Source: BMS3BBIN04 sp964552465
GTDB lineage: Bacteria; Electryoneota; Electryoneia; Electryoneales; Electryoneaceae
Assembly: GCA_964552465.1 (NCBI GenBank)
Contig: CAZKGR010000010.1
Span: forward strand, 31,935 to 95,934
DNA length: 64,000 nucleotides
Reading direction: 5' to 3'
Shown in pieces: positions 45,309 through 54,477 of the stretch. A model generated the notes under the pieces. It was not told where the DNA came from and ran no database searches. It saw only the letters and a program-made list of their open reading frames with translations. The position numbers were made by a program, and so were the translations under genes. Each line of letters starts with the position of its first letter. The first letter of the stretch is position 1.

Positions 45309-46310
45309 TTAACTCATGACCGGCTGTGGTTCCAATTTATCAGGTAGTGCATATTGCCGTGCCGGACCTTCGTAGGCTTCATCTTCCTGCAATAACGCTT
45401 CACGTAACGACTCGAGCGCGACTTCTACCTGACCTTCGTCTGGTTCACGCGTAGTGATCCGTTGCAGCCAGAATCCCGGTTTGACCAACGGTTGCCATAG
45501 CTTCTCTTCTGAGTGCTTTTCGACGAGACGCAGCACTTCGTACGATAATCCCGCAATCAGAGGGATAACCGGCAAGTGAATCGCCAGCCGGGTGAAGATG
45601 TTGCTGAAGTCGCCGAACTTTGACACCCAGACCGCGTCGAATAGCGCGAACCCGATCATCGTCAATACCGCGGCGAGCAACAGGAAGCTGGTCCCGCAAC
45701 GTGGGTGGAAACGGCTCTGTGCGCATGCGTTCGGTGTCTCAAGCGTGAGCATCTTCTCCCACGCGAAGATGGACTTGTGCTCAGCTCCGTGATACTGGAA
45801 CACATGTGTGATATCAGGAATCAACGAGATGGCGAGCATATAACCAAGCAGGAGCAAAATGCGTAACGAACCCGCGACTGTGTGAAACAGGAACGGATTG
45901 TTTTCCATCGGCGTCGCTTCCGCAGCGGCGTACGGTACAACCATGAACAAGCCAACTGCCAACACGACCGAGAGCGCGATCGAAATGACCATCTCCCAGA
46001 TCCGGCTCGCTTTTGACCGTTTCTTATCTGACTCGGTTTCTGCGATCTCAGCGGACCAGGAGAGTGCGTCCAGACCGATCTTCAGCGCTTCAAATAGACC
46101 TACCGCACCTCGCATCACAGGTATGCCGAGGAATTTGTTGCGTTTGGTGATGCTGTTGAACGGAGCACTGCGAGTGATGATCTCGCCTTCGGGATTGCGT
46201 ACAGCAACCGCAATACGCCACGGCGAGCGCATCATCACGCCTTCGAGCACTGCCTGACCGCCAACCATTGGACGTTTGTCCGCGGGATTTTTCCCGTTGC
46301 CGGAGCTCAC
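45309..46310 (-). CDS. DUF1385 (YqhQ-like) membrane protein
   Basis: 333 residues, with VGGQAVLEGVMMRSPWRIAV at the N-terminus, GIPVMRGAVGLFEALKIG, four to five membrane helices and HGAEHKSIFAWEK plus HPRCGTSFLL in the middle, which are diagnostic of DUF1385. Function unknown; a metal-dependent enzyme is suspected from the conserved His/Glu/Cys residues. GTG start overlapping the rpmE stop (GTGA). In many bacteria this gene sits between rpmE and prfA; here prfA is missing from the locus and a terminator follows. Confidence 0.9.
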   Translation of the reverse strand: MSSGNGKNPADKRPMVGGQAVLEGVMMRSPWRIAVAVRNPEGEIITRSAPFNSITKRNKFLGIPVMRGAVGLFEALKIGLDALSWSAEIAETESDKKRSKASRIWEMVISIALSVVLAVGLFMVVPYAAAEATPMENNPFLFHTVAGSLRILLLLGYMLAISLIPDITHVFQYHGAEHKSIFAWEKMLTLETPNACAQSRFHPRCGTSFLLLAAVLTMIGFALFDAVWVSKFGDFSNIFTRLAIHLPVIPLIAGLSYEVLRLVEKHSEEKLWQPLVKPGFWLQRITTREPDEGQVEVALESLREALLQEDEAYEGPARQYALPDKLEPQPVMS

Positions 46311-46519
46311 GCGTTCTGCTTCATTCCGTACTTGCGATAGAACTTATCAACACGGCCAGCCGTGTCAACGAGCTTCTGCTTACCTGTGAAGAACGGGTGG
46401 CATGCCGAGCAGATTTCAACTTTGATCTCACCCGCTTGTGTGCTGCGGGTATTCCACTTATCGCCGCAAGCGCATGACACTTCGACGTAGTGATACTTTG
46501 GATGGATACCAGCCTTCAT
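46307..46519 (-). CDS. rpmE: 50S ribosomal protein L31 (zinc-binding form)
   Basis: 70 residues. SCACGDKW and EICSACHPFFTGKQ carry the four zinc cysteines (16, 18, 37, 40), so this is the C+ form that needs zinc. The C-terminal DTAGRVDKFYRKYG is typical. It starts the two-gene unit with the DUF1385 gene. Divergent from the thiamine-binding-protein gene, with 185 bases between. Confidence 0.97.
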   Translation of the reverse strand: MKAGIHPKYHYVEVSCACGDKWNTRSTQAGEIKVEICSACHPFFTGKQKLVDTAGRVDKFYRKYGMKQNA

Positions 46520-46704
46520 CGTTCAATCCTGCTTCTTTGTTAGAATTCCGAGAAACGAAAGGTAGCGCTCGATGTGCCGTTTGACAAGTCAATCCAGCTT
46601 GCGGGAGACTCCCAATCATTGCGCCTAATAAACTATCTTATCCACTCCAAAGCAACGGTACAGTTCCAGGCTAAGTGCTGCTAATCCTACATTTGGAGAA
46701 CCAT

Positions 46705-47010
46705 ATGGCTCTGCTCGCGATCAGTGTCGCCCCTGCCGGTACCGAGTCGACCAGCGTAAGTGAATATGTTGCGAAAGCGATCAAGGTCGCTCAGGACGAC
46801 AAACGTGTGAAACATGAGCTCGGACCAATGTTCAGCACCTTGGAAGGATCTTTCGAGGATGTCTGGGATGTTGCCAGGAAGATGCACTTGGCTCTGGTTG
46901 ATACTGGTGCTCCACGCGTTGCGACCGTGATCAAGATCGATGATCGGCGGGATAAAGACAGTACGATGGAAGGCAAGATTGATTCATTGCAAAGGAAATT
47001 GACGAACTAA
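46705..47010 (+). CDS. MTH1187-family thiamine-binding protein
   Basis: About 100 residues of the DUF77/YkoF-like fold: LLAISVAPAGTESTSVSEYV, LGPMFSTLEGSFEDVWDVA and VATVIKIDDRRDK are the three family blocks. Members bind thiamine or hydroxymethylpyrimidine. ATG at 46705 follows TGGAG at 6 bases; a frame extends ten codons upstream without support. Confidence 0.88.
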   Translation: MALLAISVAPAGTESTSVSEYVAKAIKVAQDDKRVKHELGPMFSTLEGSFEDVWDVARKMHLALVDTGAPRVATVIKIDDRRDKDSTMEGKIDSLQRKLTN

Positions 47011-47025
47011 TCGGGAGGATGTTAG

Positions 47026-47544
47026 ATGAACCAGATTCGAATGAAACAGATCATTTCACTCGTGCTCTTCTTGCTGTTGTCAATGGAAGCAGTGTGTTTT
47101 GCAAGTCCTGGTAGAACATCAATACAGTTATTCAACAAGCTGGAAGGCCGCTGGGTCGCTGAACAACCTAACGGCAGTACTGTGATCGAAGCATGGTGGT
47201 TCACGAGGGCGGCAATCCATGTCGGCGTTGGATTTACAATTAGTGCCGAGGGTGATACATCAACATTCGAATGGTTGGAACTGCGAGAGATCGATGGTGT
47301 TTTGAACTATATCGCTGATGTTCCACATAACGATCAGCCCATCATGTTTCCACTTAGCGAAACAGATGGCGATTCAGTGTATGTGTTTTTGAACAATGAA
47401 CATGATTTTCCAAAGCGCATCCAGTACATCTTCAGCCAAACATCGCCGCGACTACAGTTAGTTGTGGATGACAATGGAAATTCAGATAGAGGATTCCAGC
47501 TGAATTTCATTCGTAGACCAAATCCAACAGGTTCACCGTACTAA
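47026..47544 (+). CDS. DUF6265-like secreted protein
   Basis: Signal peptide (about 1-27) and a domain with EGRWVAEQPNGSTVIEAWW, FEWLELREIDGVLNYIADV and NNEHDFPKRIQYIF, the pattern of DUF6265, whose role is unknown. 15 bases after the thiamine-binding-protein gene and likely cotranscribed with it; GGGAGG stands before the ATG. It converges with nuoN. Confidence 0.78.
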   Translation: MNQIRMKQIISLVLFLLLSMEAVCFASPGRTSIQLFNKLEGRWVAEQPNGSTVIEAWWFTRAAIHVGVGFTISAEGDTSTFEWLELREIDGVLNYIADVPHNDQPIMFPLSETDGDSVYVFLNNEHDFPKRIQYIFSQTSPRLQLVVDDNGNSDRGFQLNFIRRPNPTGSPY

Positions 47545-47553
47545 ATGCTAGAA

Positions 47554-47579
47554 GGGACACTTTCAGGAGAAAGTGTCCC
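47554..47579. terminator. Strong hairpin between convergent DUF6265 and nuoN genes
   Basis: GGGACACTTTC, loop AGGA, GAAAGTGTCCC: eleven perfect pairs, 10 bases after the DUF6265 stop. There is no T run on either side, so factor-independent termination is uncertain. Confidence 0.5.
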
Positions 47580-47598
47580 CGTGTATGTTCATTTCTGC

Positions 47599-47624
47599 TT
47601 ACCACGGACTGAAGTCCGTGGTAA
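47599..47624. repeat. 26-bp palindromic repeat, copy 1
   Basis: Perfect arms TTACCACGGACT and AGTCCGTGGTAA around a GA centre. The same element recurs at 52949, 52991 (worn), 56640 and 61955. Confidence 0.9.
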
Positions 47625-47633
47625 TTGCTTTTG

Positions 47634-47661
47634 CTCAAGACTCAGGACTCAAGACTCAGTA
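47634..47661. repeat. Tandem heptamer array A (4 units)
   Basis: CTCAAGA, CTCAGGA, CTCAAGA, CTCAGTA in tandem, ending 12 bases from the nuoN stop codon. Confidence 0.85.
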
Positions 47662-47673
47662 CTTTGCACTTCA

Positions 47674-49140
47674 TCACATCAACACGGTCACCGACTGCGT
47701 CGCGACGTTCAGCAGGAAGTCAGGGAACAAGCCGACCAACAGAACTAATACCACACAGATCACAACCACCTGCACCATCGCACTGTTCAGGTTGAATCCT
47801 ACCGGTTCGTTTGCCTCGTCACGATCCTTGAGGAACATGTAGACGATCAGACGCAAGTAGTAATAGACGCTCGCCGCACCGTTCAGCATGCCGATAACCG
47901 CCAGTCCGATGAAACCAGATTTCACCGCAGCGCTGAAGATATAGTACTTGCCGAAGAATCCTGCTGTTGGTGGTATTCCTGCCAAAGCGAGCATGAACAC
48001 CAGCATCGCCAGCGCCATCCACGGCTTACGCCAGATAAGGCCCTTGTAGTCGTTGAAATGGTAGCCCTTGTTGTCGTCCTCGTTCTTGTTGACCGCAATA
48101 GCGATCAGGAATGCGCCAACATTCATCAGCGCATACACAACGAGGTAGAACAGCATCGCAGCCGCGCCGATCTGGTCGAAGGTCAACAGTGCGACCACCA
48201 AGTAGCCAGCGTGCGTGATGCTCGAGAACGCGAGCATGCGTTTGACGCTGTCCTGCTGCAATGCGAGCAGGTTACCGAATGTCATCGTGATCGCAGCGAT
48301 CCACCACAGGACTGTCGTCCATTCCGTGGACATCTCTCCGAACGCGACGTAGAACACACGCAGGAAGACAGCGAAAGCTGCAGCCTTCGGTGCGGTGGAC
48401 ATGAACGCAGTGATTGTCGTCGGCGCACCTTCGTACGCGTCTGGTGACCACCAATGGAACGGCACCAGCGCTGCCTTGAACGCGAACGCCACCAGAATCA
48501 ATCCCGAAGCCGCCCAGGCCAAAATCGGCAGATTACCAATGTGACTGCTCATATAGAGCATGATGTCCGTCAGGTTTGTCGAGCCAACCACGCCGAACAT
48601 CAGGGCGATACCGTAAACAAAGAATCCTGTTGTGAACGCACCGAGCAGGAAGTACTTGATCGCGCCTTCGTTCGATGACATCCTATGACGCGCCATACCA
48701 ACCAGTGCATACAGGCTGATCGACATGGTCTCGATGCCGAGGAAGATGATCAACAGGTCTTGCGCCATGACCATCAATAGCATGCCGAACAGGCTGAACA
48801 CCAGCAGCAAGTAGTATTCAGCGACCCGGATTCTGGCGATCTCGATGTATTTTTCACTCACCGCAACAATCAACAGGGTAACAAAGGTCAGGATCAGTCG
48901 GAAGAAGTAGGTGAATCCGTCGATCATCACCATGCCGCCAAAAGCGGTACCGGTGTTTTCCCGGGTGTAGAACGCTGATGCCATCACGACCAGCAAGCCG
49001 ATCATGACGCTACCCTGCACACCGCGTGTGCTCTTCCCTCGCGGCAGGATGACGTCAACCAGGATCGCGACCAGCGCAACCCCTATCAGAATCATCTCCG
49101 GAAGCAAACGGCCGATCTGCATAGTGGCAAGATCAAACAT
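47674..49140 (-). CDS. nuoN: NADH-quinone oxidoreductase subunit N
   Basis: Antiporter-like proton-channel subunit in the membrane arm of complex I, next to NuoA/K/J. About 14 membrane helices in 488 residues. AFKAALVPFHWWSPDAYEGA carries the proton-pumping lysine and helix-breaking proline of helix 7, and LAFSSITHAGYLVVAL the lysine-helix region further on. GGAGGAG stands before the ATG. Last gene of the nuo operon, 18 bases after nuoM. Confidence 0.96.
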   Translation of the reverse strand: MFDLATMQIGRLLPEMILIGVALVAILVDVILPRGKSTRGVQGSVMIGLLVVMASAFYTRENTGTAFGGMVMIDGFTYFFRLILTFVTLLIVAVSEKYIEIARIRVAEYYLLLVFSLFGMLLMVMAQDLLIIFLGIETMSISLYALVGMARHRMSSNEGAIKYFLLGAFTTGFFVYGIALMFGVVGSTNLTDIMLYMSSHIGNLPILAWAASGLILVAFAFKAALVPFHWWSPDAYEGAPTTITAFMSTAPKAAAFAVFLRVFYVAFGEMSTEWTTVLWWIAAITMTFGNLLALQQDSVKRMLAFSSITHAGYLVVALLTFDQIGAAAMLFYLVVYALMNVGAFLIAIAVNKNEDDNKGYHFNDYKGLIWRKPWMALAMLVFMLALAGIPPTAGFFGKYYIFSAAVKSGFIGLAVIGMLNGAASVYYYLRLIVYMFLKDRDEANEPVGFNLNSAMVQVVVICVVLVLLVGLFPDFLLNVATQSVTVLM

Positions 49141-49158
49141 GTCAAACTCCTCCTGTCC

Positions 49159-50637
49159 TTAGCGGATTGCCTGTTCCAGGAAATGCTGGATCGAGACGGT
49201 GAACTTGGACAGGAATGGTTTCGGGTAGACACCAATCCACACGATAAAGACCAGCAGCGGCAGCAATGTTGCCCACTCCCACCTGGTCAGATCTTTCAGC
49301 GACTCATTCTCCTTGTGCGTCATCGGGCCGTAGAACACACGACGCAACATCCAGAGGAGATAGATGGCGGCAAGAATAACCCCTGTTGCGGAAATAATTG
49401 CCCATACTGGTGCGGTTTTGAACGCTCCAACCAGGATCAGGAATTCACCGACGAAGCCGTTCAAACCTGGCATTCCGATACTGGAGAGTGCAACTACAGT
49501 AAACACAACTGCGTACCACGGCATCACTTTGGCGATTCCACCGTAGTCAGCAATCATCCGTGTATGACGTCTGTCATACACAATCCCGACCAGGAGGAAT
49601 AATGCGCCTGTTGACAGCCCGTGGTTGATCATCTGGATCAACGCGCCGCTGACCGCCTGCGCGTTCAGAGCGAACAGACCGAGCATCACGAAGCCAAGGT
49701 GGCTGACCGAACTGTACGCCACCAGCTTCTTCATGTCCTTTTGAGCGATTGATACCAACGCGCCGTAGATGATTCCGATCACTGCCAACGCGATCATCGC
49801 AGGCTTGAAGAACTCAACTCCATCGGGGAACATCGGCATCGCGAAGCGGATGTAGCCGTAGGTTCCCATCTTCAGCAGCACGCCGGCCAGGATGACCGAA
49901 CCGGCTGTTGGTGCCTGCACGTGTGCGTCTGGCAACCACGTATGGAACGGGAACATCGGCACTTTGATCGCGAATGCCAGCGCGAAGGCGGCAAACAGCC
50001 ACAACTGAGCCTGCAACGGGAAATTCGCGTGCTGCATCAGCAAGGTGTAATCAAATGTGTGCCCGAGTCCCGGAACTGTCGTGTTGAAGTAGATCCACAG
50101 GATGCCGACCAGCATCAACAGCGAGCCTACCATCGTGTAGATGAAGAATTTGACGGCCGCGTAGATACGTTCCACGCCACCCCAGATCCCGATCAGGAAG
50201 TACATCGGGATGAGCATGACTTCCCAGAAGATGTAGAACAGGAACAGATCAAGGGCAACAAATGTCCCCAGCATACCTGTCTGCAGCAACAGGATGCTGA
50301 TGAAATAGCCCTTAAGATGTTTCTTGATCGCTCCGCTACCCAGGATCACAATTGGACCGAGGAATGTAGTCAGCAGTACGAGCAGCAGACTGATCCCATC
50401 CAAGCCCAAATGATAGTTGATCCCAATAGAAGGAATCCAGGGTAACCTTTCCACGAACTGGAAAGCTGCCGTGCTCGTATCGTACGCCCAAAACAGCGGC
50501 AGGCTGACGATGAACCCGATCAACATCACCACAAATGACCATCCACGTATGAACGCAGATTTCGATGATGGAACCAGGATCAGCAACAGTGCCCCGAGCA
50601 ACGGGATAAACACTATGCTGGTTAACCACAAGGACAT
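49159..50637 (-). CDS. nuoM: NADH-quinone oxidoreductase subunit M
   Basis: Second antiporter-like subunit of the membrane arm. FWEVMLIPMYFLIGIWGG carries the key glutamate of helix 5, AFAIKVPMFPFHTWLPDAHV the lysine/proline element of helix 7, and VAYSSVSHLGFVMLGLF the later conserved helix. 492 residues with the usual 14 helices. GGGGAGA precedes the ATG. It is separated from nuoL by 155 bases that hold a heptamer array. Confidence 0.97.
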   Translation of the reverse strand: MSLWLTSIVFIPLLGALLLILVPSSKSAFIRGWSFVVMLIGFIVSLPLFWAYDTSTAAFQFVERLPWIPSIGINYHLGLDGISLLLVLLTTFLGPIVILGSGAIKKHLKGYFISILLLQTGMLGTFVALDLFLFYIFWEVMLIPMYFLIGIWGGVERIYAAVKFFIYTMVGSLLMLVGILWIYFNTTVPGLGHTFDYTLLMQHANFPLQAQLWLFAAFALAFAIKVPMFPFHTWLPDAHVQAPTAGSVILAGVLLKMGTYGYIRFAMPMFPDGVEFFKPAMIALAVIGIIYGALVSIAQKDMKKLVAYSSVSHLGFVMLGLFALNAQAVSGALIQMINHGLSTGALFLLVGIVYDRRHTRMIADYGGIAKVMPWYAVVFTVVALSSIGMPGLNGFVGEFLILVGAFKTAPVWAIISATGVILAAIYLLWMLRRVFYGPMTHKENESLKDLTRWEWATLLPLLVFIVWIGVYPKPFLSKFTVSIQHFLEQAIR

Positions 50638-50652
50638 TGCGGTCTCCCCAAA

Positions 50653-50680
50653 GGCTATGGGCTATGGGCTGTGGGCTATC
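50653..50680. repeat. Tandem heptamer array B (4 units)
   Basis: GGCTATG, GGCTATG, GGCTGTG, GGCTATC in tandem, 15 bases upstream of the nuoM start codon in the nuoL-nuoM gap. Confidence 0.9.
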
Positions 50681-50792
50681 ATACTACCCAGCCATAACCG
50701 GTGTTCATGCCCCTGTCTGCGAACAGACAAGGATCGAAGAATGCCAAATCGTTTGATCATCCCTACTTGCCAGCAGCAGGGTCAAACCCAGA

Positions 50793-52859
50793 CTACCTGA
50801 TGTACAGCGACAGCAATATGACGATCACGCCAATCACCAGTAGCACGGCATAAGACCCGACTATACCAGTCTGCAGATTCCGCAACACACTACCACTCCA
50901 CTTCACAGTGCGGGCGGTTCCGTGAACCATGCCACCGTCAATCACCTTCTCGTCGAACCACTTCCACGAGACATTGCACAATCCAATCAGCGGACGAACG
51001 ACTCCGGCGTGATAGATTTCGTCCATGTAGTACTTCTTCCACAACACTTTGCCAAAGCCGGTCTGCATATCATCCGGCTGAGCTACGCGCTTCTGCTTCA
51101 TGTAGAAGAACCACGCGAGGAAGATGCCAAATACGGCCGTAGCTACCGCGATAGCTATCAACACCCATTCTGTCGAAATTGGCAGATGTTCCGCGTGATA
51201 ATGAACAGCAGCAAAGGATGGTGCGAAAACTGGTTCCAGCCAGTCATGCATCTTGTTCAGGTGTTCGCCAAGGACTGGCGGTAATCCAATGAAACCACCG
51301 ATCACCGATAGGATCGCAAGAAGCACCAACGGCAGCGTCATCACCGGCGGGCTTTCCTTCAACCCTTCTTCACTGCCTTCTGGGCCTTTATACGCACCGT
51401 AGAAAGTCAGGAATACGAGGCGGAACATGTAGAACGCCGTGATTCCCGCCGCGATCAATCCCAGCAGATACGGCAGAATGGCAACACCACCGTTACCGCT
51501 GAAGAACATGAATGCGTACGCAAGGATTTCATCCTTGCTGAAGAAGCCGGAGAACCCTGGAATACCAGCAATTGCCAACGTGGCGAGCATAAAGGTCCAG
51601 AATGTAACCGGAATCTTTTTGCGCAGGCCGCCCATGTTGCGAATGTCCTGTGGGTCGGTGTGGTGGTCGTGAACATGATGCAATGCACCGTGCATCGTGT
51701 GGATCACCGCTCCGGAACCAAGGAACAACAGGGCTTTGAAGAACGCGTGCGTCATCAGATGGAAGATGCCCGCACCAAACGCGAACACACCGCAGGCCAT
51801 TACCATGTAGCCAAGCTGGCTAACAGTTGAGTAAGCGAGCACTTTCTTAATATCGAACTGTCGCAGGCCGATGGTTGCGGCGAAAAGCGCCGTGAATCCA
51901 CCGATCATCGAGACGACGAACGCAGCGTTCGGTGCCAGCACGTAGAACATGGACGAACGGGCGATCATGTACACGCCGGCGGTTACCATCGTCGCGGCGT
52001 GTATCAATGCAGACACAGGTGTCGGGCCAGCCATCGCGTCCGGCAGCCAGACATACAGCGGAAACTGTGCAGACTTACCAGCAGCGCCGAGCAGCAGCAT
52101 CAAGCCGATGGCGACGACGATGCCATTGTTCAGATCATGCGACCAGGCGTTCGCCGCAGCCGGAAAGACTTCGTTGAAGGTCAGAGTGCCGAGATGCGTG
52201 AACATCAGGAACATGGCGATCAACACGCCAAAGTCGCCGATACGGTTTACCACGAAGGCTTTCATACCCGCCGTGGCTTTTTCCATGTCCTCCCACCAGA
52301 ATCCGATCAGCAGGTATGATGCGAGACCCACACCTTCCCAACCGATGAACATGATCGGGTAGTTGTTACCAAGTACGAGAATCAGCATGAAGAACACAAA
52401 CAGGTTCAGATAGCTGAAAAACACTCTGAACCGTGGGTCACCGTGCATGTATCCGATGGAATAGATATGAATAAGCGAGCTGATGCCGGTAACGACGAGC
52501 AGCATCACAATTGACAGCGGGTCGATCAGGAATGCAAAGTCGAGATGCAGGTTTCCGACATGCATCCACTGGAAGAATGTGACGTCAATTGACCTGTGAT
52601 GCGGATCGAGCTTGAGCAGATCAAGGAGCAACTTGACTGCGATTCCAAAACTGCCCATGATCATCAGACTGCCGATCCAGCCAGTCAACTTCTCCGGGAT
52701 ATTCTTTCTCAGAATAAGCCCGTTAAGAACGGCACCGATCAAGGGAAAGAGGAGCAGCCAGATCGCATAATGCAGGTCGGGAACGTTCCCGGCCGCCGCC
52801 GCGACATGTTCTGCGGCTTGATGCACCTGCTCGGCTGCTTGTTCCATGCTGTGGTCCAC
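50793..52859 (-). CDS. nuoL: NADH-quinone oxidoreductase subunit L
   Basis: Distal antiporter-like subunit with the long lateral helix of complex I. MFIGWEGVGLASYLLIGFWW carries the conserved glutamate, GAAGKSAQFPLYVWLPDAM the helix-7 lysine, and AYSTVSQLGYMVMACG the later element; the C-terminal third contains the amphipathic lateral helix and an anchor helix. GTG start at 52859 with GGGGAGG 5 bases ahead; an ATG four codons on is too far from it. The first 24 residues are polar and Ala/Glu/His-rich, an N-terminal addition. Confidence 0.96.
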   Translation of the reverse strand: MDHSMEQAAEQVHQAAEHVAAAAGNVPDLHYAIWLLLFPLIGAVLNGLILRKNIPEKLTGWIGSLMIMGSFGIAVKLLLDLLKLDPHHRSIDVTFFQWMHVGNLHLDFAFLIDPLSIVMLLVVTGISSLIHIYSIGYMHGDPRFRVFFSYLNLFVFFMLILVLGNNYPIMFIGWEGVGLASYLLIGFWWEDMEKATAGMKAFVVNRIGDFGVLIAMFLMFTHLGTLTFNEVFPAAANAWSHDLNNGIVVAIGLMLLLGAAGKSAQFPLYVWLPDAMAGPTPVSALIHAATMVTAGVYMIARSSMFYVLAPNAAFVVSMIGGFTALFAATIGLRQFDIKKVLAYSTVSQLGYMVMACGVFAFGAGIFHLMTHAFFKALLFLGSGAVIHTMHGALHHVHDHHTDPQDIRNMGGLRKKIPVTFWTFMLATLAIAGIPGFSGFFSKDEILAYAFMFFSGNGGVAILPYLLGLIAAGITAFYMFRLVFLTFYGAYKGPEGSEEGLKESPPVMTLPLVLLAILSVIGGFIGLPPVLGEHLNKMHDWLEPVFAPSFAAVHYHAEHLPISTEWVLIAIAVATAVFGIFLAWFFYMKQKRVAQPDDMQTGFGKVLWKKYYMDEIYHAGVVRPLIGLCNVSWKWFDEKVIDGGMVHGTARTVKWSGSVLRNLQTGIVGSYAVLLVIGVIVILLSLYIR

Positions 52860-52895
52860 CTAAACCTCCCCGAGGGGAAACGTGTTTATCATTTA

Positions 52896-52907
52896 CTTAC
52901 CACGGAC
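52896..52907. repeat. Half copy of the 26-bp palindrome
   Basis: One arm, TTACCACGGAC, preceded by C and followed by an unrelated A run, in the nuoL-nuoK gap. The second arm is reduced to ACTCCG. Confidence 0.55.
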
Positions 52908-52948
52908 AAAAAACTCCGCGACAATTCAGGATATTGACTTTTCAACAC

Positions 52949-52974
52949 TTACCACGGACTTCAGTCCGTGGATA
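52949..52974. repeat. 26-bp palindromic repeat, copy 2
   Basis: TTACCACGGACT, TC centre, AGTCCGTGGATA; two bases differ from the perfect right arm. In the nuoL-nuoK gap. Confidence 0.85.
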
Positions 52975-52990
52975 CTCTTGCTACTTTTAT

Positions 52991-53016
52991 ACACCACGGA
53001 CTGAAGTCCGAGGCAA
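52991..53016. repeat. 26-bp palindromic repeat, copy 3 (worn)
   Basis: ACCACGGACT, GA centre, AGTCCGAGGCAA: the core is kept and the ends have drifted. It lies 17 bases after copy 2. Confidence 0.7.
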
Positions 53017-53023
53017 TACAAAC

Positions 53024-53335
53024 TTAGTTCTTAAGTAAATTCAGCTTCCGGATATCCAACGATTCTGTGTTCCGGAAAATGGTGATAACAATCGCCAGCC
53101 CCACGCCGACTTCCGCTGCCGCAACGGTCAGTGTGAAGAAGGTGAAGACCATCCCGGTCGCGTTCATCAGGTAATGGCTGAACGCGATCAAGGTCAGGTT
53201 AGCCGAATTCAGCATCAGTTCGACCGACATGAAGATGACCAGAATGTTGCGACGTGTGAGCACACCCATCACCCCGATGCAGAACAACATCGCCGCAAGG
53301 ATCAGATAGTGGTTCAGGCCTAAAGTCAGTTCCAT
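53024..53335 (-). CDS. nuoK: NADH-quinone oxidoreductase subunit K
   Basis: Three-helix membrane subunit between NuoJ and NuoN. Both buried glutamates needed for proton transfer are visible: FMSVELMLNSANLT (helix 2) and VAAAEVGVGLAI (helix 3). 103 residues, the usual size. It starts 2 bases after nuoJ. After it the operon is interrupted by 164 bases of repeats before nuoL. Confidence 0.97.
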   Translation of the reverse strand: MELTLGLNHYLILAAMLFCIGVMGVLTRRNILVIFMSVELMLNSANLTLIAFSHYLMNATGMVFTFFTLTVAAAEVGVGLAIVITIFRNTESLDIRKLNLLKN

Positions 53336-53337
53336 GA

Positions 53338-53856
53338 TTACGCCCGATCTCGTTTTGCCAGCGCCACAGCACCAATCACAGCCGCCAGCAACAGGATACC
53401 AGCGATCTCAAACGGGAAGACGAAGTCCGTAAACAGCAATGTCCCCAGTTGCTTCGCATCGCCTAACGCGTATGCAGCATCTCCTGGCGGGAAAGGCGGC
53501 ACACCCGGTCCCGGCTTTCCGACGAAGAACGCCAGCAACAGGATTGCGAACCCGCCCGCTACGATGAAACCCAGTGTCTGGAAGAAGGATGTGCCCCCCT
53601 CCATCTTCTCTGGTTCGCGCAAGTTGAGCATCATGATCACGAACAAAAACAGGACCATGATCGCGCCTGCGTAGACCAGAATCTGGATCGCGGCGAGAAA
53701 TGTTGCCCCGAGCATCACGTAGAATCCCGCGAAACAGAAGAACGTCAGCACGAGATACAGAATGCTGTAAACTGGGTTCTTGCGTGTCACCACCATGATT
53801 CCGCTGAACAGGCTGATCAGTGCAATGATGGCGAAGACAATCGTTTGTGAATCCAT
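53338..53856 (-). CDS. nuoJ: NADH-quinone oxidoreductase subunit J
   Basis: Five-helix membrane subunit. NPVYSILYLVLTFFCFAGFY and IQILVYAGAIMVLFLFVIMM form the core, the latter holding the pi-bulge helix 3 with its tyrosine that changes shape during turnover. Starts 2 bases after nuoI, ends 2 bases before nuoK. 172 residues, normal. Confidence 0.95.
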   Translation of the reverse strand: MDSQTIVFAIIALISLFSGIMVVTRKNPVYSILYLVLTFFCFAGFYVMLGATFLAAIQILVYAGAIMVLFLFVIMMLNLREPEKMEGGTSFFQTLGFIVAGGFAILLLAFFVGKPGPGVPPFPPGDAAYALGDAKQLGTLLFTDFVFPFEIAGILLLAAVIGAVALAKRDRA

Positions 53857-53858
53857 AA

Positions 53859-54371
53859 TCAGTCCTTATAGAAAATGGGACCGCCGGTCTTCTCGGTCAG
53901 CATTTCCTTCGTATAGATCAACAGGTCACGGCTGTCATCCGCGAACTCGTAGAACGGTGTCATGAAAATCGCCGCTTCAGGGCACGCTTCTTCACACATC
54001 CCGCAGAAGATGCAGCGCAGCATATCGATCTCGTAGATCGCTGCATAACGTTCTGTCGGGTGCAAATGACGACGTTCTGGCGGAACTTCCGCCGCCTGAA
54101 TCGTGATCGCGTCCGCCGGGCATGCGAGTTCACACATCTGGCAGCCGACGCATCGTTCACGTCCAAACTCATCCCGCTTCAGGGTATGGCGTCCACGCCA
54201 ACGGTGGCTCACTTCCACCTTCTGCTCAGGATATTGCACAGTCACTGGCTTGCGGAAGAAGTGCGACAGAGTTACCCCCATCCCTTTCGCAATTGCCGGC
54301 AGGTACATGCGTTCAGCAAGGGTTAGATTGTACTTGCGGAACGGATCGTTCTGTGGTGGCTGTTTCGCCAT
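53859..54371 (-). CDS. nuoI: NADH-quinone oxidoreductase subunit I
   Basis: Peripheral-arm ferredoxin-like subunit carrying clusters N6a and N6b: CVGCQMCELACPADAI (about 78-93) and CIFCGMCEEACPEAAI (about 117-132), each with a distal CP. RHTLKRDEFGRERC leads in. 170 residues. It follows nuoH after 106 bases that contain a heptamer array, and precedes nuoJ by 2 bases. Confidence 0.97.
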   Translation of the reverse strand: MAKQPPQNDPFRKYNLTLAERMYLPAIAKGMGVTLSHFFRKPVTVQYPEQKVEVSHRWRGRHTLKRDEFGRERCVGCQMCELACPADAITIQAAEVPPERRHLHPTERYAAIYEIDMLRCIFCGMCEEACPEAAIFMTPFYEFADDSRDLLIYTKEMLTEKTGGPIFYKD

Positions 54372-54443
54372 CAGCTACCTCTATCTGTATCGGCGGTAAT
54401 AACCCAGCGATTTTCGCCGGTCTACGCCCACTACAATTGTTTT

Positions 54444-54471
54444 GCTCACAGCTCAGAGCCCATCGCTCAGC
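54444..54471. repeat. Tandem heptamer array C (4 units)
   Basis: GCTCACA, GCTCAGA, GCCCATC, GCTCAGC in tandem; the array ends 6 bases from the nuoH stop codon in the nuoH-nuoI gap. Confidence 0.75.
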
Positions 54472-54477
54472 GCTGGT